From: Clostridia bacterium
GTDB taxonomy: Bacteria > Bacillota > Clostridia > Oscillospirales > CAG-272
Assembly (NCBI GenBank): GCA_017420755.1
Contig: JAFQOG010000006.1
Coordinates: 1-45,243, forward strand
Reading direction: 5' to 3'
Length of the DNA stretch: 45,243 nt
In this document: piece after piece, positions 6,292-14,927 of the stretch
How the letters are laid out: every line of letters begins with the position of its first letter
Numbering within the stretch: the first letter of the stretch is position 1
Notes under the pieces: generated by a model
What the model was told of the DNA's origin: nothing
Database searches by the model: none
Seen by the model: the letters and a program-made list of their open reading frames with translations, nothing else
Position numbers and translations under genes: made by a program

Positions 6292-6987
6292 ATGCGTCTT
6301 GATAAGCTTCTTTCCGAGCTTGGCAAGGCCACCAGAAGTGAGGGTGGTAAGCTAATTCGCTCGGGCAAGGTTACTGTTAATGGCGAGGTTATAAAAAAGC
6401 CAGACCATAAAATTGACCCTCTAAAGGACGAGGTTTCTCTTCTTGGTGAGGTGCTCACCTACAAAAAATTTACCTACATTATGTTAAATAAGCCCGAGGG
6501 GTACGTCTCTGCAACTGATGACGAAAGGGAGAAAACCGTTTTAGATTTAGTCAGTGACGAGGATAGACGAAAAGGGCTTTTCCCCTGCGGACGGCTCGAC
6601 AAAAACACATTGGGTCTTGTGATTTTGACAAATGATGGTGACGGTGCACATAAGGTGCTTTCCCCTAAGCATCACGTTTCAAAGGTGTATAAGTTTGAAT
6701 CTAAATTCCCTTTGTCGGAGAATGATATTAAGGCACTTGAAAGTGGTGTTGACATTGGTGGCTATTTAACCAAGCCCTGCAAAATTAAATTATATAGTAA
6801 TTTAACGAGTGGCGAAATCACCTTGACTGAGGGCAAATATCATCAAATTAAGCGTATGCTTGAGGCGGTTAATAATAAAATTACTTATCTTGAAAGAATC
6901 AGCTTTGGCGGTATTGTGCTCGACCCTACTCTTAAAAGAGGCGAATGGCGATACCTAACAAGCGAGGAGGAGGTTATATTCAAATGA
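6292..6987 (+). CDS. rsuA: RsuA-family 16S rRNA pseudouridine synthase
   Basis: I chose ATG 6292, with GGGAGG at 6280-6285; an upstream in-frame ATG at 6268 lacks a ribosome binding site. The 231-residue product begins with an S4 RNA-binding domain (MRLDKLLSELGKATRSEG, about residues 1-60) and then the pseudouridine synthase fold. CGRLDKNTLGLVILTNDG holds the catalytic aspartate of the G-R-L-D motif. The length and S4-plus-catalytic layout match RsuA/RluB/RluE enzymes, which convert uridine to pseudouridine in rRNA; RsuA (16S position 516) is the likeliest but the other subfamilies cannot be excluded. The stop overlaps the first PHP gene by ATGA. Confidence 0.85.
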   Translation: MRLDKLLSELGKATRSEGGKLIRSGKVTVNGEVIKKPDHKIDPLKDEVSLLGEVLTYKKFTYIMLNKPEGYVSATDDEREKTVLDLVSDEDRRKGLFPCGRLDKNTLGLVILTNDGDGAHKVLSPKHHVSKVYKFESKFPLSENDIKALESGVDIGGYLTKPCKIKLYSNLTSGEITLTEGKYHQIKRMLEAVNNKITYLERISFGGIVLDPTLKRGEWRYLTSEEEVIFK

Positions 6988-8033
6988 AAAAATTTCTTTT
7001 ACCTGACGGTGTGAATTGGTATCGTGCCAATATGCACTGCCACACAACCGTTTCCGACGGTCACTACTCTCCTGCGGAAATCAAGGAAGCTTACAAAAAT
7101 ATGGGCTACTCTATTGTAGCATATACCGACCATGAAATCATTAAAACCCACAACGATTTGACAGATGACGAGTTTTTGGCAATCACCTCTTCGGAATTTT
7201 CTATCAACGATTCAAAGGCTTGCTTTGAAATTCCCGACGGAAAATATATGGATGGATGGAGAAGCAAAAAGGTAATTCACTTGGGCATTTACTCTAAAGA
7301 CCCGAACAACACCTTCCATCCAGCAACTGATGAAGGCACCTTTAACTATTGGAAAAGTCAGGGCAAGGATATGGCAGGCGCAACGTGTGACGGATATCAA
7401 AGAGTTTACACCGTTGAGAGTATTAACGAAACCATTAAGCGTTTAAATGAAGCGGGCTTTTTAGTTGCACTTAACCATCCAAACTGGTCACTAAACGATA
7501 TGAACGACTATCTTAATTTCGAGGGGCTTTGGTCACTTGAAATTTTGAACTACGCAACTGAGCGCATCTCCGGTGCTGAATACTGCCCCTATATTTACGA
7601 CCATATGATAAGAAATGGAAAGAACAGAAATCTATTCTGCAATATGGGTGACGATAACCACAATCGTGGTGGCTCATTTGACCATTCCTTTGGTGGCTCA
7701 ACAATAATTGGTGCTAAGGAGCTTGAATACGGTCAAGTAATGGAAGCACTTGAAAAGGGCGAATTCTACTGTGCAAGTGGTAAAAATCCACCAAAAATCA
7801 ACGCTCTTTATGTTGAAGATAATATACTGAAAATAGACTGCTCCCCAGCGACTGATATTTTTGTAACCGGCATGGGAAGAAACTTCCGTTATGCAAATAC
7901 AAACGGTGAGGAAATCACCCACGCAGAGTTTAGACTTGATAAGCAGGACATTTTGTTCCGTGTAACTGTTCGCGATAAATATAACAACAATGCACATACA
8001 CATTTTTATAAGGTTAGTGACCTTATAGACTAA
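6984..8033 (+). CDS. PHP-domain metal-dependent hydrolase, tandem paralogue 1
   Basis: The 349-residue start at 6984 is fixed by the ATGA overlap with rsuA, GAGGAGG upstream and alignment with the next two paralogues (all start MKK...NWYRAN). PHP phosphoesterase metal ligands are visible: H18 and H20 (MHCH), D25 (SDG), D49-H50 (YTDH), E71 (SSEF), NHP near residue 160 and GDDNHN near 220. PHP proteins hydrolyse phosphate esters with a di- or trinuclear metal centre (for example histidinol phosphatase, or the TrpH/RNase AM nucleases). The C-terminal 90 residues, GKNPPKINALYVEDNILKI onward, look like a beta domain. No signal peptide. The substrate is unknown; the operon with an rRNA modifier and Tex may hint at RNA or nucleotide metabolism, which is inference. 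Confidence 0.8.
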   Translation: MKKFLLPDGVNWYRANMHCHTTVSDGHYSPAEIKEAYKNMGYSIVAYTDHEIIKTHNDLTDDEFLAITSSEFSINDSKACFEIPDGKYMDGWRSKKVIHLGIYSKDPNNTFHPATDEGTFNYWKSQGKDMAGATCDGYQRVYTVESINETIKRLNEAGFLVALNHPNWSLNDMNDYLNFEGLWSLEILNYATERISGAEYCPYIYDHMIRNGKNRNLFCNMGDDNHNRGGSFDHSFGGSTIIGAKELEYGQVMEALEKGEFYCASGKNPPKINALYVEDNILKIDCSPATDIFVTGMGRNFRYANTNGEEITHAEFRLDKQDILFRVTVRDKYNNNAHTHFYKVSDLID

Positions 8034-8042
8034 GGAAGGCTG

Positions 8043-9098
8043 ATGAAAAAATATATTATTTCTCCAAAGCTTAATTGGTATCGCGCCAATATGCATTGTC
8101 ACACTACCATATCCGACGGGCACTTTTCCCCAGAGGAAATTAAAGAAGTGTACAAGAAAATGGGCTACTCTATTGTGGCATATAGCGACCATGAGCTAAT
8201 TCGCGATCATTCCGATTTGAATGATGATGGCTTTTTGGCAATCACAGCGAGTGAGTTTTCAATTGACGACACATCCCCATCTTTTGCTTTGCCGAATGGT
8301 GAAAGCACCGAGGAATGGTTCGCGCGCAAGGTTATTCACATAGGAGTTTATGCGAAAAATCCACACAACATTTTTCACCCAGCAACCGACAACACCCTTT
8401 TTGATATGTGGTGGCGCGCGCAGGGGCGTGATATTGGCAAAATATCGTGTGACAACTACCATAGGGAGTACACCATCGATAGCATTAACGAAATGGTTAG
8501 AAGGCTTAACGAAAATGGATTTTTAGTCACCTTAAACCATCCAAGCTGGTCGCTTAATGATATGACGGACTACCTTAATATAGATGGGCTTTGGGCACTT
8601 GAAATTTTAAACTACGCAACTGAAAGGTTGACAGGAAGCGAATATTGTCCATATATATACGACCACATGGTAAGACAGGGTATGTATAATCTCTACTGTG
8701 TTATGGGCGATGACAATCACAACACAGATGGCAGCTTACGCGACTCCTTTGGTGGCTCTACATTTATAGGCGCTGAGGGACTTGAATACAGCCAAGTAAT
8801 AGAAGCTCTTGAAAATGGTAATTTCTATTGCGCAAGTGGCAAAAATCCACCAAAAATCAATGCTCTTTATGTGGAAGATAATATCCTCAAAATAGATTGC
8901 TCACCTGCAACGGATATTTTTGTCACAGGTCTTGGCAGAAATCACTGCCACTATCCAAGTGAGGATGAGGAAATTACTCACGCTGAATTCAAGCTTGAGC
9001 CAAAGGATATAATGTTCCGCGTTACTGTAAGAGATAAATACGGAAATAATGCCCATACGCATTATTACAAAGTTGAAGATTATTTAACAAGGAGCTAA
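8043..9098 (+). CDS. PHP-domain metal-dependent hydrolase, tandem paralogue 2
   Basis: The 351-residue product begins 9 bases after the previous stop, with AAGGAAGG as ribosome binding site. It is the closest relative of paralogue 1: the C-terminal run from GKNPPKINALYVEDN through DIFVTG is identical over 30 residues, and the DNA there differs mostly at third positions. All the PHP ligands are kept (MHCH, SDG, YSDHE, ASEFS, NHPSW, GDDNHN). A two-residue difference lies in the NTLFDMWW loop near residue 120. It is likely a duplicate that kept activity, since the metal site is fully conserved; differences concentrate in loops that could shape the substrate pocket. Confidence 0.8.
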   Translation: MKKYIISPKLNWYRANMHCHTTISDGHFSPEEIKEVYKKMGYSIVAYSDHELIRDHSDLNDDGFLAITASEFSIDDTSPSFALPNGESTEEWFARKVIHIGVYAKNPHNIFHPATDNTLFDMWWRAQGRDIGKISCDNYHREYTIDSINEMVRRLNENGFLVTLNHPSWSLNDMTDYLNIDGLWALEILNYATERLTGSEYCPYIYDHMVRQGMYNLYCVMGDDNHNTDGSLRDSFGGSTFIGAEGLEYSQVIEALENGNFYCASGKNPPKINALYVEDNILKIDCSPATDIFVTGLGRNHCHYPSEDEEITHAEFKLEPKDIMFRVTVRDKYGNNAHTHYYKVEDYLTRS

Positions 9099-9102
9099 AT
9101 AT

Positions 9103-10149
9103 ATGAAAAAGTTTCTAATATCACCAGAATTAAATTGGTATAGAGCCAACTTTCACTGCCACACAAAGCATTCTGATGGTGCTTTAACGCCAGAACAGGT
9201 TAAGGAGGCATACAAAAACCACGGCTACTCTATTGTGGCCTACTCAGACCACGATGTGCTTCTTGACCACTCCGACCTAAACGACGAGGGCTTCTTGGCA
9301 CTGACCAGCTCCGAGTATGCAATAAACGACTCAAAGGCTTCATTTCCAAAGCTATTTGACATTGATACAAGCGATTGGGTTCGCAAAAAGTGTGTGCACC
9401 TAAACATATTCTCAAAGGACCCACACAACACCTTTATGCCAGCGACAGCTATTGAGCAAAACTGGATTTTAAAGGAGCGATATCCTGACACCAAGTGCGA
9501 CGGATTTATTCGTGAATTCACCAAAGAAAACATAAATGAGATTATAAAGCGCTGTAACGATGCAGGATTTTTGGTACAGCTCAACCATCCATATTGGTCA
9601 CTCAACGAGCGTGAAGACTATATAAATATGGAAGGGCTATGGGGTCTTGAAATATTGAACTATGCAACTGAGCTTGAAACAGGAAGCGAATATTGCCCAT
9701 ATATTTACGATGATATGGTTAGAAATGGTATGTACAACCTCGTTTGCACAATGGGTGACGACAATCACAACCACGCAGGACTTCGTGAGTCCTTTGGTGG
9801 CTCAACCTTCATTGGCGCTAAGGAATTAAAGTACGATCAAATCATTGAGGCTATGGAAAATGGTAATATTTACTGTGCATCAGGCAGAGATAACCCACCA
9901 CAGTTTAAGGCACTTTATGTTGAGGACAACATGCTCAAAATTGAGTGCACACCAGTTGAAAGCATAATTGTGAATGGCTACTGCCGTTCAGATAGACACA
10001 CAACTCACGATGACGACTCCCCAGGACTAACCCACGACGAGTTTTGGCTACGTGAAAGTGACGTATATTTCCGTGTTACAATCCGTGACAAGTTTGGAAA
10101 TAGCGCACATACACATACTTATTTCGTAAAAGATTATATTGAAAAATAA
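9103..10149 (+). CDS. PHP-domain metal-dependent hydrolase, tandem paralogue 3
   Basis: The 348-residue product starts four bases after paralogue 2, using AAGGAG that overlaps the end of that gene, so translation is probably coupled. Metal-site motifs are present (FHCHTKHSDG, YSDHD, SSEYA, NHPYW, GDDNHNHAG). It is the most diverged of the three: M17 becomes F, the E after YSDH becomes D, and the loops around residues 75-130 and the tail (VNGYCRSDRHTTHDD) differ. This fits an older duplication with altered substrate preference. It is followed after 38 bases by tex with no terminator between, so it is probably in the same operon. Confidence 0.8.
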   Translation: MKKFLISPELNWYRANFHCHTKHSDGALTPEQVKEAYKNHGYSIVAYSDHDVLLDHSDLNDEGFLALTSSEYAINDSKASFPKLFDIDTSDWVRKKCVHLNIFSKDPHNTFMPATAIEQNWILKERYPDTKCDGFIREFTKENINEIIKRCNDAGFLVQLNHPYWSLNEREDYINMEGLWGLEILNYATELETGSEYCPYIYDDMVRNGMYNLVCTMGDDNHNHAGLRESFGGSTFIGAKELKYDQIIEAMENGNIYCASGRDNPPQFKALYVEDNMLKIECTPVESIIVNGYCRSDRHTTHDDDSPGLTHDEFWLRESDVYFRVTIRDKFGNSAHTHTYFVKDYIEK

Positions 10150-10187
10150 ATTTATACCCAAAAGATGCAAAAACGGAGAAACAAAAA

Positions 10188-12350
10188 ATGAACATTATTG
10201 AAACACTCGCAAAAGAATTTTCACTTAAGGTAAGTCAGGTTGAAGCAACCGTTGGACTTATCGACGACGGCAACACCATCCCTTTTATCGCACGTTATAG
10301 AAAAGAAGTTACAGGCTCACTTGATGATACTGTTTTACGTAATCTTGATGACCGTCTTAAATACCTAAGAAACTTAGAGACAAGAAAGGCTGAGGTTGCC
10401 TCTCTTATCGAAGGTCAGGGCAAATTAACACCTGAAATTACAGAGGCTCTTAACAAGGCACAAACAATTACTGAGGTTGAGGATATTTACCGTCCATACA
10501 AGCCAAAGAGAGAGACACGTGCTTCCCTTGCAAGAAAGAAGGGGCTTGAGCCACTTGCTAATCTCATTATGGAGCAAAGAGATTCCTACTCTCCTTCAAT
10601 CGACGAGGTAGCTAAGGACTTTATTACAACCGAAAACGAGGATAAAAAGCTTCACGTTAAAACTGCTGAGGATGCAATCAACGGCGCAAAGGACATCATC
10701 GCTGAGGATATTTCCGACAATGCTGATTTCCGTAAGGCCATAAGAGCATTGACAACTGACCACGGCATGATTGTTTCTAAGCAGGCAAAGGATGAGGACT
10801 CAGTTTACAGCTCATATTATGACTATAACGAAGCAGTTAAAAAGATTCCAGGACATAGAGTTTTGGCTATCAACAGAGGCGAAAAGGAAGAATTCTTAAA
10901 GGTTAGTGTTCAAATCGACTCCGAAATCATACTTAACTATTTATATTCACAATTAATTACAAATTCATCAAGTCCAGCAAAGACTTATATTGCCGAGGCT
11001 ATAACTGACGGATATGACCGTCTTATTGCTCATTCAGTTGAAAGAGAGATTAGAACCTCTCTATTTGACAATGCAAGCGAGGGTGCAATTAAGCTATTCT
11101 CTGACAATTTAAAGAACCTTCTTATGGGCGCACCACTCAAGGGCAAAACTGTTCTTGGCTACGACCCTGGTTATAGAACAGGCTGCAAGCTTGCGGTTGT
11201 TGATAAAACAGGTAAGGTTATTGATACTGCAGTTATTTTCCCAACAAAGCCACGCGAGGACATTGAGGGCTCAAAGGCTATTGTAACAAGACTTATCAAG
11301 AAATATGGTGTTGATGTTGTTGCTATCGGTAACGGTACAGCATCTAAGGAAAGTGAAATCTTCATTGCTGGCGTTTTAAAGGATATCGCAGGCGACAAAA
11401 AATATATTATGGTAAGCGAGGCCGGTGCTTCAGTTTACTCTGCTTCCAAGCTTGGCGCTGAGGAATTCCCTGACTTTGACGTTACACAGCGTTCAGCTGT
11501 TTCTATTGCAAGACGTCTACAAGACCCACTTGCTGAGCTTGTTAAGATTGACCCTAAATCTATTGGTGTTGGTCAATATCAGCACGATATGAAGCAAGCA
11601 AGACTTGACGAGGCGCTTGGTGGCGTTGTTGAGGACTGCGTTAACAAGATTGGCGTTGACGTAAATACAGCCTCATATTCTCTACTTTCCTACATTTCTG
11701 GTATCAATATGACAAGTGCTAAAAACATTGTTAAATACCGTGAGGAAAACGGCGAATTTACTAAGAGAAACGAGCTTCTCAAGGTGCCAAAGATTGGTGC
11801 AAAGGCTTACGAGCAATGCGCAGGCTTCCTTCGTGTGCCAGATTCAAAGGAAATTCTTGATAACACAGGTGTCCATCCGGAATCCTACGAGGCTGCAAAG
11901 AAGCTTCTTGGAAAATTTGAATATACACTTGAATCCGTTGGCTCAGGTCTTTCCGACCTACGTCAGAAATGTGCAAAATATGGCACAAAGAAATTAGCTG
12001 AGGAGCTTGAAATCGGTGAGCCTACGCTTCTTGACATCATCGGTGAGCTTGAAAAGCCAGGTCGTGACGTGCGTGATTCACTTCCACTTCCTATCCTTCG
12101 CGACGACGTTCTTGGCATGGAGGACTTAAAGGAAGGTATGGTTATGACAGGTACTGTTCGTAACGTTATTGACTTCGGTGCTTTTGTTGACATTGGCGTT
12201 CACCAGGATGGTCTTGTTCACATCTCAGAAATTTCTGAAAAATACATCAAGCACCCAAGTGAGGCGCTTAGTGTTGGTGATATTGTAACCGTTAAAATTA
12301 AGGGCGTTGACTTAAACAAAAAGCGCATCAGCCTAACAATGAAAATGTAA
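10188..12350 (+). CDS. tex: Tex family RNA-binding/transcription accessory protein
   Basis: The 720-residue product has the full Tex layout: an N-terminal helical part starting IIETLAKEFSLKVSQVEATV with the DDGNTIPFIARYRKEVTG signature (about residues 27-44), a YqgF/RNase H-like domain (GYDPGYRTGCKLAVVDKTGK, near residue 325), tandem helix-hairpin-helix motifs (SGINMTSAKNIVKYREENG and VPKIGAKAYEQCAGFLRV, about 500-550), and a C-terminal S1 domain (GTVRNVIDFGAFVDIGVHQ, about 645-715). Tex binds nucleic acid and is tied to transcription and ribosome-related functions; its precise role is unsettled. The length is normal and no domain is missing. Confidence 0.95.
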   Translation: MNIIETLAKEFSLKVSQVEATVGLIDDGNTIPFIARYRKEVTGSLDDTVLRNLDDRLKYLRNLETRKAEVASLIEGQGKLTPEITEALNKAQTITEVEDIYRPYKPKRETRASLARKKGLEPLANLIMEQRDSYSPSIDEVAKDFITTENEDKKLHVKTAEDAINGAKDIIAEDISDNADFRKAIRALTTDHGMIVSKQAKDEDSVYSSYYDYNEAVKKIPGHRVLAINRGEKEEFLKVSVQIDSEIILNYLYSQLITNSSSPAKTYIAEAITDGYDRLIAHSVEREIRTSLFDNASEGAIKLFSDNLKNLLMGAPLKGKTVLGYDPGYRTGCKLAVVDKTGKVIDTAVIFPTKPREDIEGSKAIVTRLIKKYGVDVVAIGNGTASKESEIFIAGVLKDIAGDKKYIMVSEAGASVYSASKLGAEEFPDFDVTQRSAVSIARRLQDPLAELVKIDPKSIGVGQYQHDMKQARLDEALGGVVEDCVNKIGVDVNTASYSLLSYISGINMTSAKNIVKYREENGEFTKRNELLKVPKIGAKAYEQCAGFLRVPDSKEILDNTGVHPESYEAAKKLLGKFEYTLESVGSGLSDLRQKCAKYGTKKLAEELEIGEPTLLDIIGELEKPGRDVRDSLPLPILRDDVLGMEDLKEGMVMTGTVRNVIDFGAFVDIGVHQDGLVHISEISEKYIKHPSEALSVGDIVTVKIKGVDLNKKRISLTMKM

Positions 12351-12391
12351 TATCTAATTTTGGATAATTTGAACAAAACAAAAGTCATATT

Positions 12392-12440
12392 TTTGTGCAA
12401 CTTTAAAGATATTTAGCTATTTTTGTTAGAATTGCACAAA
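12392..12440. promoter_or_regulatory. 9-bp inverted repeat upstream of the ugpC-like promoter
   Basis: TTTGTGCAA (12392-12400) and TTGCACAAA (12432-12440) form a perfect dyad separated by 31 bases, about 30 bases upstream of the -35. It could be a looped operator pair or a large weak hairpin; no binding protein is identified. Confidence 0.4.
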
Positions 12441-12471
12441 TGCGACTCGAAAATTTTGTTAAAAAAAGATA

Positions 12472-12500
12472 TTTAATTTTTAAATGGTTTCTGCTATAAT
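12472..12500 (+). promoter_or_regulatory. Extended -10 promoter of the ugpC-like gene
   Basis: TGCTATAAT (12492-12500) is a consensus extended -10; the -35 position (12472-12477, TTTAAT) is weak, as is common with extended -10 promoters. It implies a leader of about 70 bases. Confidence 0.65.
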
Positions 12501-12526
12501 ATTTAATGTAAAATAAGGGATTTGTG

Positions 12527-12544
12527 TCAAAAAGCACTTTTTGA
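12527..12544 (+). promoter_or_regulatory. Leader hairpin upstream of the ugpC-like gene
   Basis: TCAAAAA (12527-12533) pairs perfectly with TTTTTGA (12538-12544) around GCAC. It lies in the predicted mRNA leader, between promoter and ribosome binding site. Confidence 0.4.
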
Positions 12545-12577
12545 TGCAAAAATCGCACATCTAAGGAGAATTTTAAA

Positions 12578-13690
12578 ATGGCAAGTTTGTCTTTGAAGCA
12601 CATCTACAAGAAATACCCCGGTGGCGTTACAGCCGTTTCTGATTTCTGTCTTGAAATTAAAGATAAGGAATTCATTATTTTCGTTGGTCCTTCAGGATGC
12701 GGCAAATCTACAACTCTTCGTATGATTGCAGGTCTTGAGGAAATCACCGAGGGTGAATTATATATTGGCGATAAGCTTATGAACGATATCGCACCTAAGG
12801 ACAGAGATATTGCGATGGTTTTCCAAAACTACGCTCTTTATCCTCATATGACAGTTTACGAAAACATGGCATTTGGCCTTAAGCTTCGTAAAACACCAAA
12901 GGAGGAAATCAAGCGCCGTGTTGAAGAGGCTGCTGAAATCCTCGGCATCACTCACCTTCTCGACAGAAAGCCAAAGGCTATGTCAGGTGGTCAGAAGCAG
13001 CGTGTTGCGCTCGGTCGTGCTATCGTTAGAAATCCTAAGGTATTCTTGCTTGACGAGCCTCTTTCAAACCTTGACGCTAAGCTCCGTGCAACAATGAGAA
13101 CTGAGCTTACAAAGATACATAACCGTGTTGGTACAACATTCGTATACGTAACTCACGACCAGGTTGAGGCTATGACAATGGCTACCCGTATCGTTGTTAT
13201 GAAGGATGGCTTTATCCAACAGGTTGACTCTCCACAAACACTTTACGATAAGCCAGTTAATATGTTCGTTGCAGGCTTTATCGGTACACCTCAAATGAAC
13301 TTTATCAATGCTACACTTGAAAAGAAGGATGACGGAACATACATCTGCTTCGAGGGCAATTCATTAAGACTTCCAGACGAAAAGGCTTCAAACCCAGCGC
13401 TCCAAGAGTATATTGGCAAAGAGGTTGTTGCCGGTATTCGTCCAGAGCTTATCCATGACGAGCCAATCTTCCTTGAAACAATGAAGGAAAACGTTATCGA
13501 CGTTAACGTTGAAATCACCGAGCTTATGGGTGCTGAAATTTACCTTTACATCAATATTGGCGAGCAAAACGCTATTGCTAAGGTTTCATCCCGTTCACAA
13601 GCCCGCGCAGGTGACAAGATTCAAGTTGCTATTGAAGCCGGTAGAATTCACCTCTTCGATAAAGACACACAAAGATACATCATTCACTAA
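12578..13690 (+). CDS. ugpC: UgpC/MsmK-family carbohydrate ABC transporter ATPase (orphan)
   Basis: The 370-residue product is a CUT1-type ATPase: Walker A GPSGCGKST (about 38-46), Q-loop VFQNYALYPHMT, signature MSGGQKQRVALGRA (about 134-147), Walker B VFLLDEPLSNLD, H-loop VTHDQ, and a C-terminal OB/TOBE regulatory domain (AGIRPELI near 288). These ATPases power import of sugars or glycerol-3-phosphate. No permease or binding protein is nearby and the gene is a single transcription unit with promoter and terminator. That fits the multi-system ATPases MsmK/MsmX of Firmicutes that serve several sugar importers. Separating ugpC from msmK or malK by sequence is not safe. Confidence 0.9.
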   Translation: MASLSLKHIYKKYPGGVTAVSDFCLEIKDKEFIIFVGPSGCGKSTTLRMIAGLEEITEGELYIGDKLMNDIAPKDRDIAMVFQNYALYPHMTVYENMAFGLKLRKTPKEEIKRRVEEAAEILGITHLLDRKPKAMSGGQKQRVALGRAIVRNPKVFLLDEPLSNLDAKLRATMRTELTKIHNRVGTTFVYVTHDQVEAMTMATRIVVMKDGFIQQVDSPQTLYDKPVNMFVAGFIGTPQMNFINATLEKKDDGTYICFEGNSLRLPDEKASNPALQEYIGKEVVAGIRPELIHDEPIFLETMKENVIDVNVEITELMGAEIYLYINIGEQNAIAKVSSRSQARAGDKIQVAIEAGRIHLFDKDTQRYIIH

Positions 13691-13699
13691 GATATTAAA

Positions 13700-13727
13700 A
13701 GACAGGCAAAACGCCTGTCTTTTTTTA
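13700..13727 (+). terminator. Intrinsic terminator of the ugpC-like gene
   Basis: AGACAGGC (13700-13707) pairs with GCCTGTCT (13713-13720), followed by T7. Confidence 0.9.
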
Positions 13728-13735
13728 ATTATCTA

Positions 13736-13763
13736 TTGACTTTTAAATTATATTTGATATAAT
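13736..13763 (+). promoter_or_regulatory. Promoter of the Gfo/Idh/MocA gene
   Basis: TTGACT (13736-13741), 16-base spacer, TATAAT (13758-13763), 37 bases before the ATG at 13801. Confidence 0.75.
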
Positions 13764-13800
13764 AGTGATAATGTAATTTTTCTAAAATGCGAGGTACAAA

Positions 13801-14850
13801 ATGAAAAAGAAAATTGCAATTATCGGCTTTGGTGGTATGGGCTCTTGGCACGTTAATCACGCGCAAAAAAGTGATGTTTTAGAGCTTGCCGGAATTTACG
13901 ATATTGATGTAGAAAAGCAAGAAAAGGCTAAGAATTTAGGCATATATTCATACTCATCACTTGATGAGCTTATAAATGATAAAAGCGTTGAGTTAGTTAC
14001 AATAGCTATTCCTAATGACGTGCACCTTGACACGGTTGTAAGATGTCTTTTAGGCGGCAAGCACGTTATTTGTGAAAAGCCTGTTGCTCTTTCATCTTCC
14101 GACCTTGAAAAAATGATTGAGGCATCCAAAAAGAGTGGCAAGCTATTCACTGTTCACCAAAACAGACGTTTTGATGTTGACTATCTTGCTATGCAGCAGC
14201 TTGCTGATTCTGGTGAGATTGGTGCACCATTGAGAATTGAATCAAGGATTCACGGCTCGCGCGGCATTCCATCTGACTGGAGAGGCGAAAAGGAGCACGG
14301 TGGTGGTATGATTCTCGACTGGGGAATCCACTTAATCGACCAGCTTATGCTTATATATAAAAATGAAGAAATCGACACAATCAACTGTGAGGTAACTAAT
14401 ATTACTAACAAAGAGGTTGATGACGGATTTTATCTTACAATCAAATTCAAGAGTGGCAAGGTTGCTTTCGTTGAGGTCGGCACTTACAACTTTATCGCGC
14501 TTCCAAGATTCTATATGAAAGCAGAAAAGGGCTCTGCTCTTATTGTTGACTGGCGCGAAAAGACAAAGGTTGCTAAGTGCAAATATTGGCACGAAAACGA
14601 TGTTTTACCTGTTCAAACCGCTGCAGGTCTTACAAAGACAATGGCTCCACGTGATAGCGTTACACTTGACACATACGAGCTTGAAATTCCAAAGAGCGAC
14701 GTGCACGATTTCTATCGCAACTTCTGTCAAGCTATTGATGGAAAGGCGACCCAGCTTGTTACACACGACGAGATGCGTCTTGATATGAAAATTATGGAAT
14801 ACGCATTCAAGTCCGCAGAGCTTGGACAAACTGTAAAATTTGAAAAATAA
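13801..14850 (+). CDS. Gfo/Idh/MocA-family NAD(P)-dependent oxidoreductase
   Basis: The 349-residue product has an N-terminal Rossmann fold (IAIIGFGGMGSWHVNHAQ, residues 4-21), the CEKPVALS motif with the conserved lysine near residue 97, and the C-terminal domain with GGGMILDWGIHLIDQL (about 163-178), whose D and H match the usual catalytic pair. Members oxidise or reduce sugars, inositols and related polyols. It is a single-gene unit with its own promoter and terminator, downstream of an orphan sugar-import ATPase, which fits carbohydrate use but does not define a substrate. Length and motifs are normal. Confidence 0.85.
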   Translation: MKKKIAIIGFGGMGSWHVNHAQKSDVLELAGIYDIDVEKQEKAKNLGIYSYSSLDELINDKSVELVTIAIPNDVHLDTVVRCLLGGKHVICEKPVALSSSDLEKMIEASKKSGKLFTVHQNRRFDVDYLAMQQLADSGEIGAPLRIESRIHGSRGIPSDWRGEKEHGGGMILDWGIHLIDQLMLIYKNEEIDTINCEVTNITNKEVDDGFYLTIKFKSGKVAFVEVGTYNFIALPRFYMKAEKGSALIVDWREKTKVAKCKYWHENDVLPVQTAAGLTKTMAPRDSVTLDTYELEIPKSDVHDFYRNFCQAIDGKATQLVTHDEMRLDMKIMEYAFKSAELGQTVKFEK

Positions 14851-14851
14851 G

Positions 14852-14876
14852 AAAGGGCTACATTCGTAGCCTTTTT
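14852..14876 (+). terminator. Intrinsic terminator of the Gfo/Idh/MocA gene
   Basis: A roughly 10-bp stem (14852-14861 with 14866-14875, one G-T pair) ends in a T-run. Confidence 0.8.
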
Positions 14877-14887
14877 CTTTTACACAT

Positions 14888-14918
14888 AAAAAGCCACTTC
14901 AAAATTGAGTGGCTTTTT
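14888..14918 (-). terminator. Intrinsic terminator of the discoidin-domain gene
   Basis: AAAAAGCCACT (14888-14898) pairs perfectly with AGTGGCTTTTT (14908-14918). It works in both directions between convergent genes. Confidence 0.85.
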
Positions 14919-14927
14919 ATTATTTAA

